Shown: positions 33,289 to 47,484, numbered from the stretch's first letter. The stretch: DNA of 64,000 bases from Bathynomus jamesi (GCA_023014485.1 JAJOZX010012075.1:39227-103226); one strand, 5' to 3'. Numbers and translations are program-made. The notes: generated from the letters alone by a model not told the origin.

Positions 33289-35457
33289 TTATACAGAACA
33301 GTTTGTATCGTCAAAATTTTTGCCTCCTAGATTTTTCTGGGCGAAATTATCAATAACATCATCATATGAAATCTCCCTGCCAACGTCCTGGGTGATGCTT
33401 ATGATGCCAAGGGCACTGAGGCGATCCTGCCCATTGATGATCTGAGGTAGTTCTTGATTAGCTTCTCTTAGAGAAGCTCCTCTCGGCTGACGCTACTGTC
33501 ACAGGTAGAGCGCAGGCAATTCTTAGTGCAACTCAGAGATTGGAGTATAGTTCCTCCAGTTGCTTCTGATAAATAAAGGAGAGAAGCTCCAATGCAGTCA
33601 TGTTGTGTGAAGGTAAAGTCGGCAAGTTCTTAATTTCGAGGGCCAGTTTCTTCCATCAATGTCAGAGTCAGCTCCAGAGCTCAGTATCTTAGAGAGCTTT
33701 TCACACTTGCAGGACAAGCCTTTCTTGTTAATTGTGGTGAAGTTTAGGAGAACCCAAATATGTCCCTCACATCATCTAATGTTTTGAATCTCTCATTTAT
33801 TGACCCCATGGTACAATCCACCACCACATTGAAAAATTTGACTTCCAGCCTCTTTAAGGCTTCTGTAAATGGTTCGTCAGGAGCTTCGTAAGCAAAGTGC
33901 TTTTTTGTGGATCTGAGCCTCTTCTCCTTCAGCACAGCCTCCACATTCATTTCCTCACATATGTCCCTAGCTACGGACTTGTGCTGCAACAAAACCTGTG
34001 TTTCTGTGAAGCTGGTGAGTGAGTCTTTTGTTTTTGTGAGGAGGTTGACTGCCACATCAAAATGCATTGTAGGAGACTGCAGAAGTTTGCTCACATGGTT
34101 AACTGCATGAAGAATGTCATACCATACTACTGTGCAAATCTGAAAGCGATAAGACCCTACCTCCTCTGCAAGTGCTTGTGCTTCAGTCCTGGCTATGGCA
34201 TCTGTGGCATTGTTTCTGACTTCCAACAGGGCCTCTCTGATGTTGTGGCTCTGGTATCGTACAGCCTCAATGCTCTTAAGCCGGCTCTCCCACCTGGTTT
34301 CACTCCAAGACTTGAGTGTTATGTTCACGTGCTTCTTTAGGATTGTCCATCTCTGTGTAGCTGCTGCAAAAAGGTTGTACAATTTTTGTACGTTGCCAAA
34401 GAAGCTGATTGCATCTGTGGAAGCTTTAGCTGCATCAGCCACTACAAGATTCAGAGTGTGAGCCCCACATGGAACATAGAGTGAACGACAGTTCTTCTCT
34501 AATAACCTTGCCTGAACACTTTTGTTCTTGCCCTTCATGTTCGCTCCGTTGTATATGACTGTCCTCTGCAGTCATCAAAGTGAATATTCAGTTCATCTAG
34601 TCTCTTCAGAATCAGAACTGATAAACCCAGGCCTGTACTTTCTGAAGCCTCAAGAAAGCCCAAGAAGAATTCTTTTATTTCTGGTACTTCACCCATTTTA
34701 ACAGTTCTGATAATAATCGACATCTGTTCTTGGTGGCTTATGTCTGAAGTGCAGTCTAAAATGAGGAGTAATATTTAGCTTGTTTTATTTCTGCAATAAT
34801 GGCATCCAAGATCTTCCCATTAATGGACCCAATGAGCTCATTTGAATGATGTTTCCTAGGTAACTTGAATGACTATATTGGCCACTTTCGACTCTGCTGA
34901 TGTGTTGTTTCATCACTTGATCAAATTGGCAAGCAGCTCAACCTCCTTCAAGAAGTTGCCATTGTCTCGATTGTACAATGTAGAGGAAGACCCCCTGAAA
35001 GCAAGGTTTTTCTCTGCCAGTGATTGGATTATACTTACAAGACGTTTGAGAACATCTCGCCAGCGTCTTCGCTCTACCTCCATTAATGACATTTCAGTTT
35101 GGTCAATGGTCCTCCCAGTTTTTAGCCGCAGTTCCAGATCCTCCCATGTTGCCATGTTATCTGCATGTTCTGAACTATTTTCATGGCCTTTCAGAAGCGA
35201 ACCAACGTTTATCCAATCTGAAAGTCCATCCGTAATTAGTTTGTACGACTTCCTGAAAACAACTTGCAGCAGAAGCAATAAAGAGCATCATTCCTTCTAG
35301 AGTACATCAGCCAGCTTCGCTTTATTTTTTCCCCATTAATTAATGTTCTGTACATGTAATGGTAGCCCTGTTCAAAAATCAACTTTTTCTTATTTTCATA
35401 GGTTTCTGTACTTTTTCCCATGCTTTTTGACCTGAAAAGGCCGAAAATAACAACCAT
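33289..35457 (-). pseudogene. hAT transposase R6, frameshifted
   Basis: The central part is open over 264 codons (34538-33744) and keeps C-x2-H and SETRW. Breaks: GTTGTATATGAC at the YDNGAN motif (one base lost near 34550), AAATTGGC near 34925, CTTCCTGAAAAC near 35253 and GAACCCAAAT near 33755. The TGA is at 33533-33535. Confidence 0.85.
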
Positions 35458-35846
35458 TTTGACCTAGGTTGTTGGGAAGCATTGCCGCATGGAGCTTTAA
35501 TTTTTCTGCCTTGAAATTGGACAAAAGCACCAGTTCCGGGGTCCCTTGAATCATGTTTGCACTATAACGTTTTATCTAAACAAGATAGAGCAACAAAATA
35601 GGCACCAAATTAAAGTGTTTTAATCCTCTTTCTAACTTATACAATTATGATAGTCTTCGAACAAGAAATGGCACATTGGTACATACAAAGATTTTAGAAA
35701 TATCACAAAATTCGTTTCTCACACTCAAGGCAGACAAGGCGCCTTATTCATGACACAAATTTGAGATTAACATTTTGTCACAAGTCTAATCGATCAAGAA
35801 GTGAAAGCATTACATGATGATTAATTTCATAATGACATTTACACAG

Positions 35847-36362
35847 TCAGTGTTGAGAGTGTGTTTCTTGAAGCTGTCAAAGCGGCGTCTGTTGAACTCC
35901 ACAGCTTGAAGGAGATAGTCCCTTTGCTTGGCATCTGTTGTTATGACATTTGCAAAGTCGCTCATCATCTGACACCACGTTCAGAATGTCATTCACCGCT
36001 TTCAGATTCTTAACATAGTCCAACGCTTTTCTGTAGTCCTCATTCTGTGGCCAAGACGTGACAGGTTCCAGAAGCACTCGGATCCAATGTTCAGTGTGTC
36101 CAGCAGGAAATGTGATTTGGGCCAATGAGATCAACCAGGGTGGTCTTAGCTGTGACTCTCTGGAATAGAGGCTTCCTGTTCTGAAGCTGTCTGGCTTCTC
36201 AGTGGCATGTAACTGGGCAGCAATGTCGTGCTTCAATGTGTCACTCAAATCTACTGCTGAACAGGGCAAATGGCACGACTTCCTGCGTCAGGTACCATTT
36301 GTGGTTTCCATCTTATTAAGTACTGTATCAGCAAGCTCTGGGTCAGTTTTCTTGTACTTCAT
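35847..36362 (-). pseudogene. 173-aa ORF, R6, frameshifted
   Basis: Single-base losses occur near 35851, 35970, 35986, 36075, 36117 and 36173, with an extra A near 36248. Confidence 0.75.
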
Positions 36363-36401
36363 GTTTCTAGAAAGTAAAATTATGTTTCCTCTTAAAATGA
36401 A

Positions 36402-36404
<3 letters not shown>

Positions 36405-36446
<42 letters not shown>

Positions 36447-36471
36447 ATATATATATATATATAGAGAGAGA

Positions 36472-36534
<63 letters not shown>
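36405..36534. repeat. (TA)n(GA)n microsatellite, R6
   Basis: The GA part is long, with GTGAG and GGAG interruptions. GGGGT of the anchor is missing. Confidence 0.95.
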
Positions 36535-36537
<3 letters not shown>

Positions 36538-36613
36538 CAGTACTGAAGTACTGTACTCAAGTAATATTTTTCAGCATCCACTTTCTAGAAAGTAAAATTA
36601 TTTTAAAATAATT

Positions 36614-36746
36614 GTACTTTAACTTGTACTTTAACTTACTTTAACTTAACTACTTTAACTTACTTTAATTACTTTATCTTACTTTAACTTACTTAACTTA
36701 CTTTAACTTACTTTAACTTAACTTACTTTTACTTACTTAACTTACA
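36614..36746. repeat. ACTTTA-type minisatellite, R7
   Basis: Two single-base losses are present (TTTAATTAC, ACTTACTTAAC). Confidence 0.85.
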
Positions 36747-36749
36747 TTT

Positions 36750-36894
36750 TTACCGATATCTTTTCACAAACGTTTGGGAAATTCTGGTCATGTCTGTTTG
36801 TAGAGATCCTATATCTTCTGGGTTTCTTATTTTTCTAGTGATCTTTGTGTCATCTGCAAAGGATGTTACTGTGCTGTCTCTGGTAACGTCTGGT
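36750..36894 (-). pseudogene. LINE reverse-transcriptase fragment, R7
   Basis: This is the same as the R6 fragment, without interruption. Confidence 0.7.
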
Positions 36895-37237
36895 CAGGGC
36901 CGTTTCTAGCCATTAGGGGGAATTTGAGGCCCCACCCCCTCCATCCACCAACTCACGCCTTACTACATCACCTCAGCACACACATACAAAAAAATGGCTG
37001 TGTAATAGAAAAACAATTATGAAACAATTTTAATGAAAAATTTATGTCCAAAACAACAAATATGAACTTTCAGAAGACAAACAGAAAAAATACTCTTCAT
37101 GAAATTCCTCAAAATTAGCTTATACATTATTTACTGTGGAATAAATGACACAGAACTATGTATAAAAAAATAATGCAATTATCAACTACCAAACAATTAC
37201 TAACTCTACGATACAATCGTGTAATAATAGCTAACAG

Positions 37238-39398
37238 TATACAGAACAGTTTGTATCGTCAAAATTTTTGCCTCCTAGATTTTTCTGGGCGAAATATCAA
37301 TAACATCATCATATGAAATCTCCCTGCCAACGTCCTGGGTGATGCTTATGATGCCAAGGGCACTGAGGCGATCCTTCCCATGATGATCTGAGGTATTTCT
37401 TGATTAGCTTCATCTTAGAGAAGCTCCTCTCGGCTGACGCTACTGTCACAGGTAGAGCGCAGGCAATTCTTAGTGCAACTCAGAGATTGGAGTATAGTTC
37501 CTCCAGTTGCTTCTGATAAATAAAGGAGAGAAGCTCCAATGCAGTCATGTTGTGTGAAGTAAAGTCGGCAAGTTCTTAATTTCGAGGGCCAGTTCTCTTC
37601 CATCAATGTCAGAGTCAGCTCCAGAGCTCAGTATCTTAGAGAGCTTTCACACTGCAGGACAAGTCTTTCTGTTAATTGTGGTGAAGTTTAGGAGAACCCC
37701 AAATATGTCCCTCACATCATCTAATTTTTGAATCTCTCATTTATTGACCCCATGTACAATCCACCACCACATTGAAAAATTTGACTCCAGCCTCTTTAAT
37801 CTTCTGTAAATGGTTCGTCAGGAGCTTCGTAAGCAAAGTGCTTTTTTGTGATCTGAGCCTCTTCTCCTTCAGCACAGCCTCCACATTCATTTCCTCAATA
37901 TGTCCCTAGCTACGACTTGTGCTGCAACAAAACCTGTGTTTCTGTAGCTGGTGAGTGAGTCTTTTGTTTTTGTTGAGGAGGTTGACTGCCACATCAAAAT
38001 GCATTGTAGGAGACTGCAGAAGTTTGCTCACATGGTTAACTGCATGAAGAATGTCATACCATACTACTGTGCAAATCTGAAAGCGATAAGACCCTACCTC
38101 CTCTGCAAGTGCTTGTGCTTCAGTCCTGGCTATGGCATCTGTGGCATTGTTTCTGACTTCCAACAGGGCCTCTCTGATGTGTGGCTCTGGTATCGTACAG
38201 CCTCAATGCTCTTAAGCCGGCTCTCCCACCTGGTTTCACTCCAAGACTTGAGTGTTATGTTCACGTGCTTCTTTAGGATTGTCCATCTCTGTGTAGCTGC
38301 TGCAAAAAGGTTGTACAATTTTTGTACGTTGCCAAAGAAGCTGATTGCATCTGTGGAAGCTTTAGCTGCATCAGCCACTACAAGATTCAGAGTGTGAGCC
38401 CCACATGGAACATAGAGTGCACGACAGTTCTTCTCTAATAACCTTGCCTGAACACTTTTGTTCTTGCCCTTCATGTTCGCTCCGTTGTCTTATGACTGTC
38501 TCTGCAGTCATCAAAGTGAATATTCAGTTCATCTAGTCTCTTCAGAATCAGAACTGATAAACCCAGGCCTGTACTTTCTGAAGCCTCAAGAAAGCCCAAG
38601 AAGAATTCTTTTATTTCTGGTACTTCACCCATTTTAACAGTTCTGATAATAATCGACATCTGTTCTTGGTGGCTTATGTCTGAAGTGCAGTCTAAAATGA
38701 GTGAGTAATATTTAGCTTGTTTTATTTCTGCAATAATGGCATCCAAGATCTTCCCATTAATGGACCCAATGAGCTCATTTTGAATGATGTTTCCTAGGTA
38801 AACTTGAATGACTATATTGGCCACTTTCGACTTCTGCTGTGTTGTTTTTCATCACTTGATCAAATTTGGCAAGCAGCTCAACCTCCTTCAAGAAGTTGCC
38901 ATTGTCTCGATTGTACAATGTAGAGGAAGACCCCTGAAAGCAAGGTTTTTCTCTGCCAGTGATTGGATTATACTTACAAGACGTGTGAGAACATCTCGCC
39001 AGCGTCTTCGCTCTACCTCCATTAATGACATTTCAGTTTGGTCAATGGTCCTCCCAGTTTTTAGCCGCAGTTCCAGATCCTCCCATGTTGCCATGTTATC
39101 TGCATGTTCTGAAACTATTTTCATGGCCTTTCAGAAGCGAACCAACGTTTATCCAATCTGAAAGTCCATCCGTAATTAGTTTGTACGACTTCCTTGAAAA
39201 CAACTTGCAGCAGAAGCAATAAAGAGCATCATTCCTTCTAGAGTACATCAGCCAGCTTCGCTTTATTTTTCCCCATTAATTAATGTTCTGTACATGTAAT
39301 GGTTAGCCCTGTTCAAAAATCAACTTTTTCTTATTTTCATAGGTTTCTGTACTTTTTCCCATGCTTTTTGACCTGAAAAGGCCGAAAATAACAACCAT
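37238..39398 (-). pseudogene. hAT transposase R7, frameshifts and YDNGAN nonsense
   Basis: TAT of the YDNGAN motif is TAA (38490-38492). The shared TGA is at 37480-37482. Segments 38163-37906, 38474-38130, 38824-38471 and 39124-38888 are open. Indels near 37660-37800, 38180, 38500, 38800, 38840 and 39112 break the rest. Confidence 0.85.
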
Positions 39399-39789
39399 TT
39401 TGACCTAGGTTGTTGGGAAGCATTGCCGCATGGAGCTTTAATTTTTCTGCCTTGAAATTGGACAAAAGCACCAGTTCCGGGGTCCCTTGAATCATGTTTT
39501 GCACTATAACGTTTTATCTAAACAAGATAGAGCAACAAAATAGGCACCAAATTAAAGTGTTTTTAATCCTCTTTCTAACTTATACAATTATGATAGTCTT
39601 CGAACAAGAAATGGCACATTGGTACATACAAAGATTTTAGAAATATCACAAAATTCGTTTTCTCACACTCAAGGCAGACAAGGCGCCTTATTCATGACAC
39701 AAATTGAGATTAACATTTTGTCACAAGTCTAATCGATCAAGAAGTGAAAGCATTACATGATGATTAATTTCATAATGACATTTACACAG

Positions 39790-40203
39790 TCAGTTGTTGA
39801 GAGTGTGTTTCTTGAAGCTGTCAAAGCGGCGTCTGTTGAACTCCACAGCTTGAAGGAGATAGTCCCTTTGCTTGGCACTGTTGTTATGACATTTGCAAAG
39901 TCGCTCATCATCTTGACACCACGTTCAGCAATGTCATTCACCGCTTTCAGATTCTTAACATAGTCCAACGCTTTTCTGTAGTCCTCATTCTGTGGCCAAG
40001 ACGTGACAGGTTCCAGAAGCCCTCGGATCAATGTTCAGTGTGTCCAGCAGGAAATGTGATTCTGGGCCAATGAGATCAACAGTGTGGTCTAGCTGTGACT
40101 CTCTGGAATAGAGGCTTTCCTGTTCTGAAGCTGTCTGGCTTCTCAGTGGCATGTAACTGGGCAGGCAATGTCGTGCTTCAATGTGTCACTCAATCTACTG
40201 CTG
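39790..40203 (-). pseudogene. 173-aa ORF, R7, start deleted
   Basis: The sequence jumps from CTACTGCTG to TAAAATAATG at 40204, removing about 116 bp with the start codon and the first 35 or so residues. Further indels are seen near 39878, 40021, 40080 and 40164. Confidence 0.8.
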
Positions 40204-40234
40204 TAAAATAATGTTTCCTCTTAAAATGAACTTT

Positions 40235-40370
<136 letters not shown>

Positions 40371-40448
40371 GCAGTACTGAAGTAACTGTACTCAAGTAAT
40401 ATTTTTCAGCATCCACTTTCTAGAAAGTAAAATTATTTTAAAATAATT

Positions 40449-40582
40449 GTACTTTAACTTGTACTTTAACTTACTTTAACTTAACTACTTTAACTTACTT
40501 TAACTTACTTTATCTTACTTTAACTTACTTAACTTACTTTAACTTACTTTAACTTAACTTACTTTTACTTACTTTAACTTAC
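40449..40582. repeat. ACTTTA-type minisatellite, R8
   Basis: The tract is full length. Confidence 0.85.
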
Positions 40583-40586
40583 ATTT

Positions 40587-40730
40587 TTACCGATATCTTT
40601 TCACAAACGTTTGGGAAATTCTGTCATGTCTGTTTGTAGAGATCCTATATCTTCTGGGTTTCTTATTTTTCTAGTGATCTTTGTGTCATCTGCAAAGGGT
40701 GTTACTGTGCTGTCTCTGGTAACGTCTGGT
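40587..40730 (-). pseudogene. LINE reverse-transcriptase fragment, R8
   Basis: AAGGGTGTTAC in place of AAGGATGTTAC changes the Ser before FADD, and one G is lost near 40623. Confidence 0.65.
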
Positions 40731-41073
40731 CAGGGCCGTTTCTAGCCATTAGGGGAATTTGAGGCCCCACCCCCTCCATCCACCAACTCACGCCTTACTA
40801 CATCACCTCAGCACACACATACAAAAAAATGGCTGTGTTAATAGAAAACAATTATGAAACAATTTTAATGAAAAATTTATGTCCAAAACAACAAATATGT
40901 ACTTTCAGAAGACAAACAGAAAAAATACTCTTCATGAGATTCCTCAAAATTAGCTTATACATTATTTACTGTGGAATAAATGACACAGAACTATGTATAA
41001 AAAAAATAATGCAATTATCAACTACCAAACAATTACTAACTCTACGATACAATCGTGTAATAATAGCTAACAG

Positions 41074-43244
41074 TTATACAGAACAGTTTGTATCGTCAAA
41101 ATTTTTGCCTCCTAGATTTTTCTGGGCGAAATTATCAATAACATCATCATATGAAATCTCCCTGCCAACGTCCTGGGTGATGCTTATGATGCCAAGGGCA
41201 CTGAGGCGATCCTGTCCCCATTGATGATCTGAGGTATTCTTGATTAGCTTCATCTTAGAGAAGCTCCTCTCGGCTGACGCTACTGTCACAGGTAGAGCGC
41301 AGGCAATTCTTAATGCAACTCAGAGATTGGAGTATAGTTCCTCCAGTTGCTTCTGATAAATAAAGGAGAGAAGCTCCAATGCAGTCATGTTGTGTGAAGG
41401 TAAAGTCGGCAAGTTCTTAATTTCGAGGGCCAGTTCTCTTCCATCAATGTCAGAGTCAGCTCCAGAGCTCAGTATCTTAGAGAGCTTTTCACACTTGCAG
41501 GACAAGTTTTCTTGTTAATTGTGGTGAAGTTTAGGAGAACCCCAAATATGTCCCTCACATCATCTAATGTTTTGAATCTCTCATTTATTGACCCCATGGT
41601 ACAATCCACCACCACATTGAAAAATTTGACTTCCAGCCTCTTTAAGGCTTCTGTAAATGGTTCGTCAGGAGCTTCGTAAGCAAAGTGCTTTTTTGTGGAT
41701 CTGAGCCTCTTCTCCTTCAGCACAGCCTCCACATTCATTTCCTCACATATGTCCCTAGCTACGACTTGTGCTGCAACAAAACCTTGTTTCTGTAGCTGGT
41801 GAGTGAGTCTTTTGTTTTTGTGAGGAGGTTGACTGCCACATCAAAATGCATTGTAGGAGACTGCAGAAGTTTGCTCACATGGTTAACTGCATGAAGAATG
41901 TCATACCATACTACTGTGCAAATCTGAAAGCGATAAGACCCTACCTCCTCTGCAAGTGCTTGTGCTTCAGTCCTGGCTATGGCATCTGTGGCATTGTTTC
42001 TGACTTCCAACAGGGCCTCTCTGATGTTGTGGCTCTGGTATCGTACAGCCTCAATGCTCTTAAGCCGGCTCTCCCACCTGGTTTCACTCCAAGACTTGAG
42101 TGTTATGTTCACGTGCTTCTTTAGGATTGTCCATCTCTGTGTAGCTGCTGCAAAAAGGTTGTACAATTTTTGTACGTTGCCAAAGAAGCTGATTGCATCT
42201 GTGGAAGCTTTAGCTGCATCAGCCACTACAAGATTCAGAGTGTGAGCCCCACATGGAACATAGAGTGCACGACAGTTCTTCTCTAATAACCTTGCCTGAA
42301 CACTTTTCTTCTTGCCCTTCATGTTCGCTCCGTTGTCTTATGACTGTCCTCTGCAGTCATCAAAGTGAATATTCAGTTCATCTAGTCTCTTCAGAATCAG
42401 AACTGATAAACCCAGGCCTGTACTTTCTGAAGCCTCAAGAAAGCCCAAGAAGAATTCTTTTATTTCTGGTACTTCACCCATTTTAACAGTTCTGATAATA
42501 ATCGACATCTGTTCTTGGTGGCTTATGTCTGAAGTGCAGTCTAAAATGAGTGAGTAATATTTAGCTTGTTTTATTTCTGCAATAATGGCATCCAAGATCT
42601 TCCCATTAATGGACCCAATGAGCTCATTTTGAATGATGTTTCCTAGGTAACTTGAATGACTATATTGGCCACTTTCGACTCTGCTGATGTGTTGTTTCAT
42701 CACTTGATCAAATTTGGCAAGCAGCTCAACCTCCTTCAAGAAGTTGCCATTGTCTCGATTGTACAATGTAGAGGAAGACCCCCTGAAAGCAAGGTTTTTC
42801 TCTGCCAGTGATTGGATTATACTTACAAGACGTGTGAGAACATCTCGCCAGCGTCTTCGCTCTACCTCCATTAATGACATTTCAGTTTGGTCAATGGTCC
42901 TCCCAGTTTTTAGCCGCAGTTCCAGATCCTCCCATGTTGCCATGTTATCTGCATGTTCTGAACTATTTTCATGGCCTTTCAGAAGCGAACCAACGTTTAT
43001 CCAATCTGAAAGTCCATCCGTAATTAGTTTGTACGACTTCCTTGAAAACAACTTGCAGCAGAAGCAATAAAGAGCATCATTCCTTCTAGAGTACATCAGC
43101 CAGCTTCGCTTTATTTTTTCCCCATTAATTAATGTTCTGTACATGTAATGGTAGCCCTGTTCAAAAATCAACTTTTTCTTATTTTCATAGTTTCTGTACT
43201 TTTTCCCATGCTTTTTGACCTGAAAAGGCCGAAAATCACAACAT
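41074..43244 (-). pseudogene. hAT transposase R8, few breaks
   Basis: Open segments are 41738-41469, 42322-41759 and a long N-terminal piece 43276-42338 (312 codons). The last is entered through an upstream frame because one G is missing near 43190. Breaks: TAA at 42338-42340 (YDNGAN), CCTTGTTTC near 41783, AAGTTTTC near 41507 and the TGA at 41320-41322. A lost base (AGGTATTCTTG near 41231) also shifts the dimerisation domain. Confidence 0.85.
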
Positions 43245-43634
43245 TTTGACCTAGGTTGTGGGAAGCATTGCCGCATGGAGCTTTAATTTTTCTGCCTTGA
43301 AATTGGACAAAAGCACCAGTTCCGGGGTCCCTTGAATCATGTTTTGCACTATAACGTTTTATCTAAACAAGATAGAGCAACAAAATAGGCACCAAATTAA
43401 AGTGTTTTTAATCCTCTTTCTAACTTATACAATTATGATAGTCTTCGAACAAGAAATGGTACATTGGTACATACAAAGTTTTAGAAATATCACAAAATTC
43501 GTTTTCTCACACTCAAGGCAGACAAGGCGCCTTATTCATGACACAAATTTGAGATTAACATTTTGTCACAAGTCTAATCGATCAAGAAGTGAAAGCATTA
43601 CATGATGATTAATTTCATAATGACATTTACACAG

Positions 43635-44099
43635 TCAGTTGTTGAGAGTGTGTTTCTTGAAGCTGTCAAAGCGGCGTCTGTTGAACTCCACAGCTTGAAG
43701 GAGATAGTCCCTTTGCTTGGCATCTGTTGTTATGACATTTGCAAAGTCGCTCGTCATCTTGACACCACGTTCAGCAATGTCATTCACCGCTTTCAGATTC
43801 TTAACATAGTCCAACGCTTTTCTGTAGTCCTCATTCTGTGGCCAAGACGTGACAGGTTCCAGAAGCCACTCGGATCCAATGTTCAGTGTGTCCAGCAGGA
43901 AATGTGATTCTGGGCCAATGAGATCAACCAGGGTGGTCTTAGCTGTGACTCTCTGGAATAGAGGCTTTCCTGTTCTGAAGCTGTCTGGCTTCTCAGTGGC
44001 ATGTAACTGGGCAGCAATGTCGTGCTTCAATGTGTCACTCAATCTACTGCTCGGTAAAAGGTACCATGGTTTCCATCTTATTAAGTACTGCATCAGCAA
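43635..44099 (-). pseudogene. 173-aa ORF, R8, N-terminus rearranged
   Basis: It is open over 154 codons, but the first residues are replaced by a read from a scrambled segment (CTCGGTAAAAGGTACC). The last 130 residues match R11. Confidence 0.7.
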
Positions 44100-44106
44100 G
44101 CTCTGT

Positions 44107-44127
44107 CATATATATTATATATATAAG

Positions 44128-44158
<31 letters not shown>

Positions 44159-44174
44159 TATATATTATATATAT

Positions 44175-44220
<46 letters not shown>
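44107..44220. repeat. (TA)n(GA)n microsatellite, R8
   Basis: An irregular TA tract follows CTCTGTCATA directly. The usual CTTAAAATGAAC leader is missing. Confidence 0.95.
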
Positions 44221-44223
<3 letters not shown>

Positions 44224-44300
44224 GCAGTACTGAAGTAACTGTACTCAAGTAATATTTTCAGCATCCACTTTCTAGAAAGTAAAATTATTTTAAAATAATT

Positions 44301-44434
44301 GTACTTTAACTTGTACTTTAACTTACTTTAACTTAACTACTTTAACTTACTTTAACTTACTTTATCTTACTTTAACTTACTTAACTTACTTTAACTTACT
44401 TTAACTTAACTTACTTTTACTTACTTTAACTTAC
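44301..44434. repeat. ACTTTA-type minisatellite, R9
   Basis: The tract is full length. Confidence 0.85.
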
Positions 44435-44438
44435 ATTT

Positions 44439-44583
44439 TTACCGATATCTTTTCACAAACGTTTGGGAAATTCTGGTCATGTCTGTTTGTAGAGATCCTA
44501 TATCTTCTGGGTTTCTTATTTTTCTAGTGATCTTTGTGTCATCTGCAAAGGATGTTACTGTGCTGTCTCTGGTAACGTCTGGT
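44439..44583 (-). pseudogene. LINE reverse-transcriptase fragment, R9
   Basis: The fragment is uninterrupted. Confidence 0.7.
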
Positions 44584-44926
44584 CAGGGCCGTTTCTAGCC
44601 ATTAGGGGGAATTTGAGGCCCCACCCCCTCCATCCACCAACTCACGCCTTACTACATCACCTCAGCACACACATACAAAAAAATGGCTGTGTTAATAGAA
44701 AACAATTATGAAACAATTTTAATGAAAAATTTATGTCCAAAACAACAAATATGTACTTTCAGAAGACAAACAGAAAAAATACTCTTCATGAAATTCCTCA
44801 AAATTAGCTTATACATTATTTACTGTGGAATAAATGACACAGAACTATGTATAAAAAAATAATGCAATTATCAACTACCAAACAATTACTAACTCTACGA
44901 TACAATCGTGTAATAATAGCTAACAG

Positions 44927-47093
44927 TTATACAGAACAGTTTGTATCGTCAAAATTTTTGCCTCCTAGATTTTTCTGGGCGAAATTATCAATAACATCAT
45001 CATATGAAATCTCCCTGCCAACGTCCTGGGTGATGCTTATGATGCCAAGGGCACTGAGGCGATCCTGTCCCATTGATGATCTGAGGTATTTCTTGATTAG
45101 CTTCATCTTAGAGAAGCTCCTCTCGGCTGACGCTACTGTCACAGGTAGAGCGCAGGCAATTCTTAGTGCAACTCAGAGATTGGAGTATAGTTCCTCCAGT
45201 TGCTTCTGATAAATAAAGGAGAGAAGCTCCAATGCAGTCATGTTGTGTGAAGGTAAAGTCGGCAAGTTCTTAATTTCGAGGGCCAGTTCTCTTCCATCAA
45301 TGTCAGAGTCAGCTCCAGAGCTCAGTATCTTAGAGAGCTTTTCACACTTGCAGGACAAGTCTTTCTTGTTAATTGTGGTGAAGTTTAGGAGAACCCCAAA
45401 TATGTCCCTCACATCATCTAATGTTTTGAATCTCTCATTTATTGACCCATGGTACAATCCACCACCACATTGAAAAATTTGACTTCCAGCCTCTTTAAGG
45501 CTTCTGTAAATGGTTCGTCAGGAGCTTCGTAAGCAAAGTGCTTTTTTGTGATCTGAGCCTCTTCTCCTTCAGCACAGCCTCCACATTCATTTCCTCACAT
45601 ATGTCCCAGCTACGACTTGTGCTGCAACAAAACCTGTGTTTCTGTAGCTGGTGAGTGAGTCTTTTGTTTTTGTGAGGAGGTTGACTGCCACATCAAAATG
45701 CATTGTAGGAGACTGCAGAAGTTTGCTCACATGGTTAACTGCATGAAGAATGTCATACCATACTACTGTGCAAATCTGAAAGCGATAAGACCCTACCTCC
45801 TCTGCAAGTGCTTGTGCTTCAGTCCTGGCTATGGCATCTGTGGCATTGTTTCTGACTTCCAACAGGGCCTCTCTGATGTTGTGGCTCTGGTATCGTACAG
45901 CCTCAATGCTCTTAAGCCGGCTCTCCCACCTGGTTTCACTCCAAGACTTGAGTGTTATGTTCACGTGCTTCTTAGGATTGTCCATCTCTGTGTAGCTGCT
46001 GCAAAAAGGTTGTACAATTTTTGTACGTTGCCAAAGAAGCTGATTGCATCTGTGGAAGCTTTAGCTGCATCAGCCACTACAAGATTCAGAGTGTGAGCCC
46101 CACATGGAACATAGAGTGCACGACAGTTCTTCTCTAATAACCTTGCCTGAACACTTTTGTTCTTGCCCTTCATGTTCGCTCCGTTGTCATATGACTGTCC
46201 TCTGCAGTCATCAAAGTGAATATTCAGTTCATCTAGTCTCTTCAGAATCAGAACTGATAAACCCAGGCCTGTACTTTCTGAAGCCTCAAGAAAGCCCAAG
46301 AAGAATTCTTTTATTTCTGGTACTTCACCCATTTTAACAGTTCTGATAATAATCGACATCTGTTCTTGGTGGCTTATGTCTGAAGTGCAGTCTAAAATGA
46401 GTGAGTAATATTTAGCTTGTTTTATTTCTGCAATAATGGCATCCAAGATCTTCCATTAATGGACCCAATGAGCTCATTTTGAATGATGTTTCCTAGGTAA
46501 CTTGAATGACTTATTGGCCACTTTCGACTCTGCTGATGTGTTGTTTCATCACTTGATCAAATTTGGCAAGCAGCTCAACCTCCTTCAAGAAGTTGCCATT
46601 GTCTCGATTGTACAATGTAGAGGAAGACCCCCTGAAAGCAAGGTTTTTCTCTGCCAGTGATTGGATTATACTTACAAGACGTGTGAGAACATCTCGCCAG
46701 CGTCTTCGCTCTACCTCCATTAATGACATTTCAGTTTGGTCAATGGTCCTCCCAGTTTTTAGCCGCAGTTCCAGATCCTCCCATGTTGCCATGTTATCTG
46801 CATGTTCTGAACTATTTCATGGCCTTTCAGAAGCGAACCAACGTTTATCCAATCTGAAAGTCCATCCGTAATTAGTTTGTACGACTTCCTTGAAAACAAC
46901 TTGCAGCAGAAGCAATAAAGAGCATCATTCCTTCTAGAGTACATCAGCCAGCTTCGCTTTATTTTTCCCCATTAATTAATGTTCTGTACATGTAATGGTA
47001 GCCCTGTTCAAAAATCAACTTTTTCTTATTTTCATAGGTTTCTGTACTTTTTCCCATGCTTTTTGACCTGAAAAGGCCGAAAATAACAACCAT
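44927..47093 (-). pseudogene. hAT transposase R9, frameshifted
   Basis: The TGA is at 45173-45175. Breaks: near 45449 (GACCCATGG), 45550 (TTGTGATC), 45607 (GTCCCAGC), 45974 (CTTAGG), 46452 (TTCCATT), 46511 and 46816 (ATTTCATG). All are one- or two-base losses. Catalytic motifs remain in the open pieces 46446-45961 and 45985-45587. Confidence 0.85.
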
Positions 47094-47484
47094 TTTGACC
47101 TAGGTTGTTGGGAAGCATTGCCGCATGGAGCTTTAATTTTTCTGCCTTGAAATTGGACAAAAGCACCAGTTCCGGGGTCCCTTGAATCATGTTTTGCACT
47201 ATAACGTTTTATCTAAACAAGATAGAGCAACAAAATAGGCACCAAATTAAAGTGTTTTAATCCTCTTTCTAACTTATACAATTATGATAGTCTTCGAACA
47301 AGAAATGGTACATTGGTACATACAAAGATTTTAGAAATATCACAAAATTCGTTTTCTCACACTCAAGGCAGACAAGGCGCCTTATTCATGACACAAATTT
47401 GAGATTAACATTTTGTCACAAGTCTAATCGATCAAGAAGTGAAAGCATTACATGATGATTAATTTCATAATGACATTTACACAG

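Larger units (their letters stand above)
32585..36534. repeat. Tandem unit R6 (3950 bp)
   Basis: This is the first unit with the FDQVMK and KEFFLG codons that mark R6-R13. Confidence 0.93.
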